NCBI RefSeq assembly: GCF_036898095.1
Contig: NC_090736.1
Span: forward strand, 15,600,960-15,664,959
Length of the DNA: 64,000 bases
Source: Palaemon carinicauda
Lineage: Eukaryota > Arthropoda > Malacostraca > Decapoda > Palaemonidae
Direction: 5' to 3'
The notes under the pieces were generated by a model. That model was not told the DNA's origin and searched no databases. It saw nothing but the letters and a program-made list of their open reading frames with translations. Position 1 is the first letter of the stretch. Each line of letters begins with the position of its first letter. This document shows positions 10,140 to 19,870 of the stretch, one piece after another. A program made the translations under genes and the position numbers.

Positions 10140-10690
10140 TTGTCAAGGTTCCATCGTGGCGATCTCTGTAAAGGTGGTTGGGATATTGTTGGTGTTTATA
10201 ATGACTGGTGCATAATCACTAGTATGCCAATCATCTGATGTTCTCCTATCAAAATCAAGAAGGCAGTTAGATCTCCAAAGGAGAGAGCCGGACACTATGT
10301 ATTCCCAATACTCCAGCAAAACCTGAAAACTTGGCCAATGTAGATTCAAGTCCTCCTTGCACCTGCAGCGTACTCCCTGGGGACTGAACCAGGGAATAAG
10401 CACAGGTACGACAGCAGCACCCCAGAGTCTTCTTGGTGTTGCCCAGGCCAACCCAGAAAAAAGTCTCGCACATTTCTTTACCTTCAGGGTGACAGCTGTC
10501 ACTGCACCGGAGGCCACGATCTACACCCAAGTACAAGGTGATGACTGCGAAAAGTCATGCCCTCTACAGGAAGCACAGAGGGAGTGAGGATCAACAGCTG
10601 GTTTAGCCATAAACTGGTTGCAGAGTCCTCCCTTCTCAAGGTAAAAACGAACTTCTTGCTTCCATTCCACCAAAACTGATAACATTCACT
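10140..10690 (-). pseudogene. Z gag N-terminal remnant
   Basis: In shifting minus-strand frames, 10560-10640 reads as AKPAVDPHSLCASCRGHD. This is a clear counterpart of the DPHTVCSNCRGKTC signature in gag of A and C. Downstream sequence (10140-10500) shows only vague gag resemblance and then runs into the YR remnant, so RT/RNase H has been deleted. Confidence 0.6.
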
Positions 10691-10774
10691 TCCTGCAAAG
10701 AGGAAGAAATTAAGAGTGTTATAGAGAATGGTCAGGTACATCCATATACGACAGCAGTCGAAACAAGAGTAAAG

Positions 10775-10945
10775 AATATCAGGCTGGAAAGGGGTCGGGG
10801 CTCCTTGCCCCACTCCCTACCCAGTTAGATAACAGCTCAGTATCCAGCTTTTAACAACCAATTCCAGCTTGTGTAAAAATTATATAACAAATTAAAGGAT
10901 AAGGGATTGTATGCCGCGTAGGAACAACTTGTATTTCGTTTGGTA
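10775..10945 (-). repeat. Z right inverted terminal repeat
   Basis: Diverged inverse of 845-1000. The outer part (GGAACAACTTGTATTTCG) resembles the right end of D (TTTGTATTTCGGTTACGGAAC). Confidence 0.6.
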
Positions 10946-10986
10946 AAAGAAATACTGTATTGTACTTCAATTCTACATCTACAATA

Positions 10987-11316
10987 AAGGGATTTTGACG
11001 AAGGAAAAATCTATTTCTGGAGAGAGACCTGTGGCGTCCGGTGAAAAGAGTCCTTCTTATATACCTTTTCTGATAAAACCTTCCAATTATACCAGAGAAA
11101 GATAAAAGCATTGAATGCTGAGGTTACAACCCTCGCGCGAGCACCTTTTGGGTGTTGTGTATAAAGCAAAGGCGCGTGAAATCCACTATTCACAGGTTGT
11201 CTTCCATTTAGTTAATTCCTTCGTCAAAGGGATGGGCCGATACAAAGGCCCTAGCCAACCACCAGCGCCACACCACCCACGCCACGACGCGAGCGCCATC
11301 TGAACAACATCCTTCT
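10987..11316 (+). repeat. B left inverted terminal repeat
   Basis: Inverse of 33010-33308 (shared CTGAACAACATCCTTCT edge and CGCGCGAGCACC inside), with a handful of mismatches. Because the partner lies 22 kb away, this pairing is the main proof that C and D sit inside B. Confidence 0.88.
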
Positions 11317-11376
11317 GTATTGGCCATGATGGCTTGGAAAGGAAAGGGTGGGATCGTGTAAAATAAAGGGGAAGGG

Positions 11377-11467
11377 TTTCACCGGGCGCCACAGGTCTCT
11401 CCCCAGAAATAGATTTTTCCTTCATCAAAATCCCTTTTCTGGGTCGACCTGTGGCGGCTGGTGAAAA
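11377..11467 (+). repeat. B internal complementary region
   Basis: Reverse complement of the B left end (GGCGCCACAGGTCTC...CAAAATCCCTT) followed by the reverse complement of its right end (TTCTGGGTCGACCTGTGGCG). The junction is near 11437. Confidence 0.88.
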
Positions 11468-11845
11468 TGTACCAGAGAATGCCTTCCAAGCCCAACAATA
11501 ACTACTAATTTAATGAGGGGAGAGAAACAACACCATGTAAAGAAAATCATATATAATTAAGGTAAGTAGGCATAAAACATAAACTAGCCACAGGGCATAG
11601 TGAGAGTAAGGTTAAACAAACATGATAACAGGGAAGCCTCCGAGTATCAGAGCAAACATGCGACAAAACTGACATGGCTAAGAATATCCCAACCCTATAA
11701 CTACGGTAAACAATAATAGTTACAATCATATTAACCTAATATGTAATAAACTTAGGGCTAACGAACCACCAAGGAAGCGGCGTCGTGGTGCGAGTGGCGG
11801 GTAGGAGGGAGAAGAAAAGGGATGGATGAAAGGAAGAACAAAAGA

Positions 11846-12820
11846 TCACTGGGGAGAGATAAGGCTCCCAGCTGCAACCCTTGGGTATTTAAGAACCTGT
11901 AAGTTCTTTAGATAGTGGTGTTTGAAGAACATAGGAGATTTCCAACCTGTGTACTTTTTAAGGTCATCAAAGTCCATATTCTGGAAATAATTGATGGAGG
12001 TAGCTACCGACCGGATATCATGAGCATGGGGAAATGATCCCGGATTGGCTTGTTTAATGAAGTATAGCATCTGTTGCCTAATACCACGTATGGAAATGGT
12101 ACCTCCTTGTTCTCTGATAAACAAGGGGCCAGACGATCGGGTAGCAGTCCTGGCTAAAAAGGCCCTGAGAGTGGTGACCGGACATAGAGAAGTATCTTGG
12201 AGAAGAGGAATAATCTTCCAAGGGGACCACCTATTTTGGTGGTCCTCGTTTTTAGCTAGGAACGCCCTGTCTGGTGAAAGAAGTACTTCACCTGAAGGGA
12301 GGAAATCCATGTTTTCTGAGTTTCGTGAGAGAGCTGCTAGTTCTGAGATTCTAGAACCCGAGGCCAAAGCTGTTAGAAATAAAGTCTTCCTAAAAAGAGT
12401 GATATAGGAGCAGGATTCGTTGTCCGTGTCGGAGGCCAGTTTGAGGACATCATTTAGAGACCAAGAGACCTTTTGTGGACGAACCGAAGGTCGAAGCCTA
12501 GCACATGCTTTTGGAATAGACGAGAAATAAGACTCCGCCAGGTTAATGTTAAACCCAACCAGGAAGACTTTCCTCAGAGCTGACTTAATGGTGGTTATAG
12601 TGCTAGCTGCTAGGCCTTTGTCAAATATGGACCTAAAGAAGGAGATGGCTAAATTAGGAGTCATAACCGAATGGTCTGAATTCCTTAAGAAATCTGCTAG
12701 TTTCTTAACTGCCGAATCATATTGGCGAATCGTAGAGTCCCTTTTGTCTGATTCTATAAAGAGGACATTATCTGGGTCGATGTTTGCGTCCCTACGCGCC
12801 GCAAACTTCATGAAATCCAC
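11846..12820 (-). CDS. B tyrosine recombinase
   Basis: The 324-residue YR is intact. Its N-terminal SAM-like domain (about 28-100) contains RQYDSAVKKLADFL. The catalytic domain has R157 in GSRISEL, H267-x-x-R270 in AHDIRSVATS, W293 and Y303 in KHHYLK. It starts at MDFMKFAARR, the same internal Met found in the YR frame of H, 13 nt upstream of the RNase H stop. It is distinct from the A/C/E/F type (shorter linkers, AHDIR in place of THEVR), so B and H form a separate DIRS lineage. Expected role: integration of circular element DNA. Confidence 0.88.
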   Translation of the reverse strand: MDFMKFAARRDANIDPDNVLFIESDKRDSTIRQYDSAVKKLADFLRNSDHSVMTPNLAISFFRSIFDKGLAASTITTIKSALRKVFLVGFNINLAESYFSSIPKACARLRPSVRPQKVSWSLNDVLKLASDTDNESCSYITLFRKTLFLTALASGSRISELAALSRNSENMDFLPSGEVLLSPDRAFLAKNEDHQNRWSPWKIIPLLQDTSLCPVTTLRAFLARTATRSSGPLFIREQGGTISIRGIRQQMLYFIKQANPGSFPHAHDIRSVATSINYFQNMDFDDLKKYTGWKSPMFFKHHYLKNLQVLKYPRVAAGSLISPQ

Positions 12821-14761
12821 AAAGTTAGGGTTTTGGCTATCCTTGAGGAATCTGACACAGTCCGAGTTTGGACCACTTGGGTCAGTTTGGGGAATGGGAT
12901 CCGGAAGGGACGGAGTTTCAACTCATGGAGGAGAGGAAACCAACTGCTCTTTGGCCAGTGAGGTGCCACTAAAGCCACTGCCCCGTTGAAGGAGCGGAGT
13001 TTGTGCAAGACTTTCAGTAGAAGATTCACTGGAGGGAATAAGTAGATCTTCTGCCAATGGTTCCAATCCAGGGTTAATGCGTCCATGGCATAAGCCTGAG
13101 GGTCTAGGTTCGGTGTCAAATAACATGGGAGTTTGTGATTGAGTCTTGTCGCGAATAGATCTACCTGGAGACCTGGAACCAGCCTGAGTATCCACCGGAA
13201 GGAGTGCATGTTCAGGGACCACTCCGATTCCAGTGGGCTCGTCCTGGATAATGAGTCTGCTATCACATTCTGGACTCCTGCTAGGTGAGTTGCTGACAGG
13301 AACCAGTCTTTGTCGGCTGCCAAGGCGAAGTTAGTGACCAGGATCTGATTCAGGTTGGGTGATTTGGACCCCCCTCTGTTGAGGCAGTGGACTACGGCCG
13401 TGCTGTCTGAGACTACTCTGATGTGGGTCGACCTCGGAGGAGAGATTCTCTTCAGGGTCAAGAACACCGCCATGGCTTCGAGAACATTGATATGGAACTG
13501 CCTCATGGCGGGTGACCAAGAGCCCTGAAACATCTGATGTTGGGAGTAACCCCCCCCCCCATCCACTCAGAGACGCGTCGGTATGAATTGTCACTTGTGG
13601 AGAGGGGAACTGTTGAGGAACCGACTTGAAGAGGTTCCTCCGTTCGGACCATGGTTGTAGTCTCATTTTCAAGACAGAGGGGATCTTCGAGGTCTTGTCT
13701 CTTAAAGGTATTGTCGCTCTCTTTCTCCAAACTCGATTGATGTCTTTGAGTTTGGCTTTTAATAGGAGATCAGTCAGTGAGGCAAATTGGAGAAGGCCGA
13801 GGATTTGTTCTAAAGCTCTTCTGGACACCTGTTTGTGTTTGAGAAAGTTCCTGACCTTGGAAGCTATCTCCCTTACCTTCTTGGGAGGAAGGGAGAGCTT
13901 GTGCTTTGAGAGGCCCCAACGGATGCCTAACCATTCGAAGTGGCTTGATGGTTGTAGGCGGGACTTCCGGAGGTTGACTTGGAAGCCCAGTTTGGCGAGA
14001 AAATGGAGTACCTTCGACGTAGCTCTGTTGCATTCCTGGTGCGACTGGGCCCAAATGAGCCAATCGTCCAGATAGGCGACGATCTGTATCCCTTGGTGTC
14101 TGAGTTGCTCGAGCACCGTCTCTCCCAGTTTCGTGAATATCCTGGGGGCAATACTGAGACCGAAGGGCATGACTTTGAATGCAAAGGCTCTCTTGCCGAG
14201 ACGGAAGCCTAGGTAAGGAGAGAAGTTTCGAGCTACTGGGACATGATAATAGGCGTCGGTAAGATCGATAGAGGTGGTGACGGCCCCACGGGGAAGTAAG
14301 GTCCATACCTGAGAGATAGTCAGCATACGGAACTTGTCGCAAAGGATGTAAGAGTTGAGCTTCGACAAGTCCAGAACTACCCTCAACGCCGACGAGTCTT
14401 TCTTCGGGACTGTAAACAGGCGGCATTGGAATTTCAGGGATCGAACCCGTTTGATTGCTTTCTTCTTGAGTAACTCCGCGGTGTACTCTTCCAGGATGGG
14501 AGTGGGTCTCTGGAAGAAGGTCACTGGTGGAGGAGGGGATCCCTGTGACCATTTCCAACCCAAGCCCCTGGATATTATGCTGTGAGCCCATGGACTGAAG
14601 GTCCAATGGTCCCGGAAGTGATAAAGTCTCCCTCCTACCGGCATCACATCATTGGGAGGGAGTGAACTTAGGGCCCCTCCCTCCACGGGAACCCCTTGCT
14701 CTAGGCCCGCCGCGTTGGCGGAACTGTCCTCTACCTCTGAAACTCCCTCTTTGGTATCCAC
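12808..14761 (-). pseudogene. B reverse transcriptase-RNase H, frameshift at a C-run
   Basis: Frame 13331-14761 has the RT core: SIDLTDAYYHVP (motif A), FGLSIAPRIF, YLDDWLIWAQ. It enters RNase H at HTDASLSGWGG and is then shifted at an 11-C run (13550-13560). The other frame (12808-13566) carries the rest: GYSQHQMFQGSW, FHINVLEAMAVFLTLK, VVSDSTAVVHCL, NVIADSLSRTS. H has only four Cs in the matching place, so the run has grown in B. Homopolymer growth or a sequencing error are both possible. The 5' end overlaps gag by 113 nt. Confidence 0.86.
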
Positions 14762-16610
14762 GAAAGGAACCGGAGGATTCGTAGGCAGGGTTGTATGCAG
14801 GAGAGGACATCCAAGAGGGGTTGGGCTGTGTACCAGAGGGAGCAGCGAGGTAGACTACCTGCTGAGGAGGCGCCTGTTGTCGAGAAGTCGAGGCAGCGGA
14901 AGACTGTGGGGACGAGGTACCCCGGGCAGTCTTGTAAGGACTAAACCTCTGCTTCTTCTTGAAGAACGTGTGTCTCTGGGGTTCGAACCTCTTTTTGGCT
15001 GAGAGACCCCACCTTACCTGCAAATTTTGGTTTGCCCTCGCCGCGTCCTGAAGAACCTTATCCACCTCGGTCTGAGGGAAGAGGGTCTTACCCCGGCAGG
15101 AGGAGGCTATCAGCCTGTTCGGCTCATGCCTGATGGAGGCCTCAGACAGAACGAACTTCCTGCAACTAACCTGAGCTGACCAGAAGTCATGGAGGTCTAT
15201 TTGGTAGGACAGCAGCTGGTTCTTTGTGGCGACTCTGAACAGCGTTTCCTCTGGGTAAAGAGATGCTAGGGACTCCATAGAGGTGATGGATTGGAGGGAC
15301 CTAGCTAGTCTAGTACGGGTCTCGAACTCAGTTTTGAGAAGACTCTCTATTAATCTGGGAAGCTTCTCAGAGAAAAGAGTAGAGGCACAGTCAGGGTCTA
15401 GCTTCCCCACCGTGAAGGTAGAAGCCGCAGCATCCCAGGTTGCAGAGGTACCCGGAATAAGCAAAGAGGTGGGGTCCGTCTCTTTGAGAGCCGGCATGGA
15501 AGAGCCTTCCTTGATGGCCTGTATAGTCAGCTCTGTGACTTTGTCTATGAGCGGCAAAGAGATGGAGGCCGCTGTCGTAAAAATAGTGTAGGCACCTTTG
15601 TGTGGGGTGAGCTTGGAGTTAATACACCCCCACTCTGATAGTGTTCTGGCCCAGATAGCCTGGGCCTGCTCTTTTGGAAATATCACTGTTTCCTTCGGTA
15701 CCTTGTCCATACGGACCAATGCATGTTCCTTTAAACGTACAAAACCATTGAACGGGAATGCTAGGCCCGGGGGATAGAACTCCAGGTCCTCTAGAGGGCG
15801 GGTGCCTATGCCCTCCAGAGTTAGGGAACCATCTAAGAATGGGGCATGCAAGGCAAACCGCCAAGGATTGTTTTTATCGAAGGGCGGCAGCTTCGATGCG
15901 TCTGGGGCTGAAGGGGGAGGAAACTGAGTTCCGGCGCGGATCAGAGTAGCCATCATATCCTTAATCTCTGTTATCGCCCCAGAGTGATGTTGAATTTGAT
16001 CTCTGACCAAATCTCTGACCAGTTCGATGGGGACGAGATCGCACCAGGGTACCTGAAAGCCACCCGTTGGTTTTGTCTTGGATTTGGTAGACTTAGACTT
16101 CTTAGGAGTAGCGGTTTTACGAGGAGCAATATGAATATCAGGAGCTGTCGAGGGTCCGGGGACCGGTGACGTTGATACTGGCAAAGCTGAAGTCTTATAA
16201 GTTCGAAGTGGCTTCACCGTGGGTCGTACGGTGGCAGAGGGATCCTGAGGAGAAGCCTTAGAGTTATCAAAACCTAGAAAGGAAGAGGTAGGAGAGGGAG
16301 TAGGAGAGAAAAGGGTTTCCACCAACTCGGCACCACTTACCTGCTCGTCCCTGGGTTCTACGTCTATATCCAGATCTGCCACGTCCAGCGGTACGAGGGG
16401 TTCGTCTTCCGCGGAAATGGTGGCCCTGACTTCTTCAATTAAGGGGGCAGCAAGGTCAGGGGAGACTGCAGCAGTAGTCGAGCCTGGGAAGCGGCGGGAG
16501 GCCATGTCTCCATCGAGGAGATAGGGTGCGCCAGACGGGGCATTCCTGCCGAAGCCCGACACCCACGGACGCAGAGTAGCCCTTGCTGAACGAAGAGAGA
16601 CATCATCGGC
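14649..16610 (-). CDS. B gag, main exon
   Basis: The open frame runs from a 3' splice site (CTTACAG, exon begins at 16610) to the stop at 14649, about 653 codons. Counted from the internal Met at 16562, it has an acidic Ser/Thr/Pro-rich N-terminal third, a Lys-rich patch (KKSKSTKSKTKP, about 155-166), and a conserved core shared with H (KVPKETVIFPKEQAQAIWAR, about 296-315; SEKLPRLIESLLKTEFETR, about 405-423). It ends in an RG-rich tail (RGYQRGSFRGRGQFRQRGG, near 601-619) that would suit RNA binding. The exon continues in phase 0 from the Cys/His exon at 16745-16933. It probably encodes the capsid-like protein of the element. Confidence 0.82.
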   Translation of the reverse strand, partial: ADDVSLRSARATLRPWVSGFGRNAPSGAPYLLDGDMASRRFPGSTTAAVSPDLAAPLIEEVRATISAEDEPLVPLDVADLDIDVEPRDEQVSGAELVETLFSPTPSPTSSFLGFDNSKASPQDPSATVRPTVKPLRTYKTSALPVSTSPVPGPSTAPDIHIAPRKTATPKKSKSTKSKTKPTGGFQVPWCDLVPIELVRDLVRDQIQHHSGAITEIKDMMATLIRAGTQFPPPSAPDASKLPPFDKNNPWRFALHAPFLDGSLTLEGIGTRPLEDLEFYPPGLAFPFNGFVRLKEHALVRMDKVPKETVIFPKEQAQAIWARTLSEWGCINSKLTPHKGAYTIFTTAASISLPLIDKVTELTIQAIKEGSSMPALKETDPTSLLIPGTSATWDAAASTFTVGKLDPDCASTLFSEKLPRLIESLLKTEFETRTRLARSLQSITSMESLASLYPEETLFRVATKNQLLSYQIDLHDFWSAQVSCRKFVLSEASIRHEPNRLIASSCRGKTLFPQTEVDKVLQDAARANQNLQVRWGLSAKKRFEPQRHTFFKKKQRFSPYKTARGTSSPQSSAASTSRQQAPPQQVVYLAAPSGTQPNPSWMSSPAYNPAYESSGSFRGYQRGSFRGRGQFRQRGGPRARGSRGGRGPKFTPSQ

Positions 16611-16744
16611 CTGTAAGATTTGCAGTGATTAGTGATGCAGGAGGGGGTTTGCTCTCCAAAATATACTGTGTATACAGTATCATATTCATGGCTAAATTAG
16701 TGTCTGCCAACGAGAAATAAGGAACAAAGGGAAAACCCACTTAC
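16611..16744 (-). other. Predicted intron in B gag
   Basis: The 134-bp minus-strand intron has donor GAG|GTAAGTGGG at 16745/16744 and acceptor CTTACAG|GCC at 16611/16610. Both flanking exons are in phase 0, so the reading frame passes through. H has an intron at the homologous place (55060-55171). Confidence 0.72.
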
Positions 16745-16933
16745 CTCATCGTTCAGTAGAATTGACGACAGCTCGTAACAGAGCGAGCACAAATCCGGGA
16801 ACCAGACCATGTATTGGGCCTGGCCCGGTTCCTGGATAAAGGGGATGGAGCAGTGCGCATGAGACCGACAGAGGTCATGCCCAACGGGGTCGTTGAACGA
16901 GGCAGGGCATCCTTCGGCAGTACAACGGACCTT
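16745..16933 (-). CDS. B gag upstream exon: Cys/His-rich domain
   Basis: The 63-codon internal exon is bounded by an acceptor (TTTCTTTTACAG) and a donor (GTAAGT). It contains C4, C9, H19, C22, H25, C28, C49, C52, a probable two-metal zinc cluster. The first six ligands have exactly the same spacing as in the H exon at 55172-55342, and the layout matches the start of gag in A, C and E. A further 5' exon supplying the initiator Met would be needed, because this one opens with AAG and is preceded by an acceptor. That exon was not identified. Confidence 0.7.
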
Positions 16934-17184
16934 CTGTAAAAGAAAGGAGACATGAGTCTGGTGTTTCTTGAAACTCTGATAAGGGGATAAAAAAACCCTA
17001 TTATTCTAGAGTTCCGGCACTCACTGAATTCCCTAAGCTCCAATATTGCATTTAACTAATAACCGAATATTACTTTTAAGATGATACCGCCCCATACCAT
17101 TGTTGGCACTTTAATATTCAATTGTTTGTATATTTCTAATTTACCTAATGTCTGTTAATGACAGAAGGATAAATAACTTAAAGC

Positions 17185-17560
17185 AATCTGCCGACCTTCG
17201 AGGGTCGGGGAAACAGTGACATGCCCTTAAAATAAATATAAACACCAGCCTTAGCTAAAGGCAAGGCAAATATAAGTGTGAAGTGTATGGGCGACCTCCG
17301 GTGAAGCCGGAGAGTAATGAGATGTCCTGAATAATGCAGCCTTAGCTAAAGGCAAGGAAAATATAAGTGTGAAGTGTATGGGGCGACCTCCGGTGACGCC
17401 GGAGGATAATGAGATGCCCTGAATAATTCAATTGTGGCTAATAATTCAATTGTGAAAGATATAAAAGCCAAGCCGCAGCTAAAGGCTAAGGCTTAGATCA
17501 TAGCAAAGCGTATTTACGATCTCCAGTGAGGCCGGAGGGAGAAGAAAGGTCCTGAATAAT
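17185..17560 (-). repeat. Tandem 91-bp repeat in the B leader
   Basis: There are two near-identical 91-bp units (17246-17336 and 17337-17427), a diverged third (about 17470-17560) and a partial unit before them. Each unit carries CTTAGCTAAAGGCAAGG and a GC hairpin of the type CCTCCGGTGAAGCCGGAG. The array lies between the gag Cys/His exon and the start of the element, so it is in the leader or first intron. Confidence 0.72.
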
Positions 17561-18077
17561 TATTGTGAATAAAAACACAATTGTAATAACAATGGCTATT
17601 GTGGATATGGCCATGGCCTGAGACCGCAGTAAGGGCCACCGGAGGGTCGTATCTAAACAATATGAAGCCCGTCCCATGTAGTAAACAATATATAAATATA
17701 ACAATAGAACGAAAGTAATTGAGAATCCCTCATGGCGGAGTAGAACTCAAGGCGGAGTGGAAAACGTTCATAACTACTCCTGAGCCGTAACGGGGAGAGG
17801 ACGAAACACGGACCTAAAATAACGCTAACAATTGAAAAGTAACCAAAATAAATAACTCGTAAGTTATCATACACCCAGAGGGGGAGAGGTGAGGGAGGGA
17901 GAACCCGTTGAACGCACAAAACGGAAAACGGGAAATCCGCTCACCCACCGGAGCTAAGAAAGAAAACGAGAGAAAGGGGTAACTCGTGACTGCGAACAGA
18001 AAACGGGAACCCCACGCTCTCGCTCTCTTGGACACAATATCAGGACTAAAAATCACACAACACTATTATAAACGTAT
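17561..18077 (-). other. B leader, no gene
   Basis: Leader sequence of B up to the insertion point of C. The short ORFs here are not conserved in H and show no domain. Confidence 0.5.
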
Positions 18078-18168
18078 AAAATGATATTTTGATTATAAAA
18101 TAAATTTTTGAATATACTTACCCGGTGAATATATAATAGGTGACGTCTCGGACGGCTCGACAGAAACA
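18078..18168 (+). repeat. C left ITR, outer part
   Basis: The outer 91 bp of the C left arm continues at 25992 after D. It matches the right arm at 32410-32502 (GACGTCTCGGACGGCTCGAC). Confidence 0.88.
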
Positions 18169-18375
18169 TGACAAATTCGAAGATAATTTGTATTTTTCCT
18201 AACCATACAAACCTTAGCTATTTACAAAGGGTTATTACTTTTAGCGTAGCTGAAATGGCGAGCCATTAGAATTTAACGAGGGTGTATTACCCCCGCGCTA
18301 GTTAGCGGGGGGGTAGGGGAGTGGTAGCTAGCTACCCCTCCTCCCCCTCACACACAGGTGAATACTCACTTTCAC
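18169..18375 (+). repeat. D left inverted terminal repeat
   Basis: Inverse of 25805-25991. The inner part includes a near-palindromic GC stretch (CGCGCTAGTTAGCGGGGGGG) and TAGCTAGCTA. The outermost 50 bases differ from the other arm, as in all DIRS here. Confidence 0.88.
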
Positions 18376-18424
18376 TTAGAGGTAGGACTTGTCTTGGGGG
18401 ACAGGGCTGGCGGGCAAATATGTG

Positions 18425-18523
18425 TAAATAGCTAAGGTTTGTATGGTTAGGAAAAATACAAATTATCTTCGAATTTGTCATTTGTTCCGTAACCGAAATA
18501 CAAACCACGCTATTTACAAAGGG
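18425..18523 (+). repeat. D internal complementary region
   Basis: Reverse complement of the left end (AGGAAAAATACAAATT...CGAATTTGTCA, to 18480) followed directly by the reverse complement of the right end (TTTGTTCCGTAACCGAAATA, from 18481). Confidence 0.9.
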
Positions 18524-19009
18524 TGACTTATCCCTTAGGAAGGGTGGAAAGTCCCCAGCCATACTGGCTTTGGCTTTACCCGGGGACTCAGAATCCGAGT
18601 GAGTCGCACTCGAGAAAAGGAGTCCCTGCACCTCACAAGTTCCTTGCACCGCAAGGAACCATGTGGCCTACGTAAGCTTGTGTGTGAAGGAAGAAGTGAG
18701 ACCCGTCCTAGGCAGTTGACCTGGAGTTCCAGAAGGAACTCTGGGTTAGGACGTTCCCAATACCACCTCGTCAGGGTATGGGGGACGCGACAGTATTGAC
18801 TCAATACTCGGAACACAAGGAAGCATGGTTTACCTGCAGAGGTTCGAGGTCAGCTATGCAGAGACCAGGATGCTGCTTCCCCGTAGAGGGGATGATGAAG
18901 AAAGAAGTAAGGGCCAGACATACTTCTTTCGTTCATGCAGACTAAAACCTGATAACAATGCCCTCAACCTTCTGCTACCTATCCAAAAAGGAGCCTGAGG
19001 TTAGACCAG

Positions 19010-19870
19010 CTGTTGTGTAGCCACCACAGAGCGATAGAAAACGTATCGAGACTCCTGTGGGTCACGCCCTGCAGGAAGCGGGCTGCGAAGGTCATCAGAC
19101 GCTTCCAGACTCCAGCTTGTAGCACCTGCGTCACAGAGTAGTATTACTCGAAGGCGAGGGACGTTGCGATGTATCCAACATCGTGCTGTAGGGCGACGTG
19201 ACGGGGGAGGGTCTGAAGACAGGTCGAGATGAATGTCCTTGAGTCCGGGCTGAAGAGGTATACTGGTGACTCTCCCCCCATGTCCTCCTTGTGTTCCCAA
19301 ATCGGCTGCAACTGAGGCCAAACTGCAGCTGTTCCCAGCGCTAACCTCTCGATTCCTGTACTGGCAAGAAAGAGAAGGTCTTGGGACATCAGACACAGAA
19401 TGGAGACTCAAAATCTTGAATGAATCGGACCGAAGGGTCGGGACCCTCAGATTCTGAGTCTAGCCAACAACTCAGGAGCGAGCCTGAATGTTGCCTTCCC
19501 CTCTTCCTTAGAAAGGGGGGGGGAGTAGTAAGAGACCAAGGAGATTGCTTACACACTGGCCGTGGCCAGAGTGAGCAGAAGACCCAAGGCGGAATACAAT
19601 CCGAGGCCTGTCATAAAAGGGTCTTGAGAAGATCTCTTAAAGGACTAAAAGTCCGAGCCATGCTCCAAGTTGGAGGTCTTCCTCCGACTAGGGCAGGGAC
19701 GATCGTAGCTTCGCATGAGCGAGGATAGATCCAGCGGGCAGGAAAAAGTTATTCCTTTAAGCCTGAAGGTCAGGGAAAGGCTGAGCGACAGGCTTCATTG
19801 CCAAGAGCGGAAAGGAGTTTCCTCCCGCCGAAAGGCAATAAGACCGTTATTGCTGGAGAAGAGGCCTCAC
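19010..19870 (-). pseudogene. D tyrosine recombinase remnant
   Basis: Several frames and stops are present. The C-terminal block reads HDVGYIATSLAFE, stop, YYSVTQVLQAGVWKRLMTF, then FLQGVTHRSLDTFSI and a VVATQQLV-like end, clearly the HxxR...Y region of a DIRS YR. In HDVGY the arginine of HxxR is replaced. Upstream pieces at 19400-19870 (FRLKGITFSCPLDLSSLMRS) match the core. It could not make an active recombinase. Confidence 0.75.

Larger units (their letters stand above)
815..10945 (-). mobile_element. Element Z: old, internally deleted DIRS-like retrotransposon (interrupted by A)
   Basis: Two diverged inverted arms bound this element: 845-960 and 10775-10875 match as reverse complements (both share AGCTGGAATTG and later GGGTAGGGA, GCAAGGAGC). 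A decayed internal complementary region lies at 1036-1072 plus 7623-7675. Between the arms, on the minus strand, are the start of a gag-like frame (about 10480-10690) and then, with no room for RT/RNase H, a tyrosine recombinase frame (8900-9950). Without A (1073-7622) and the LINE/SINE tail at 7815-8506 it is only about 2.9 kb, so most of gag and all of RT/RH are gone. Its ends resemble those of D (TTTGTATTTTTCC, TTTGTTCC), so both may belong to one family. The outer borders are approximate because the arms are diverged. Confidence 0.7.

Noticed and set aside
13770..14606. 278-codon minus ORF in B as a separate gene
   Set aside because: Second frame of RT; resembles the same frame of H because RT beneath is conserved. 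Mentioned under the overlapping-frame finding instead.
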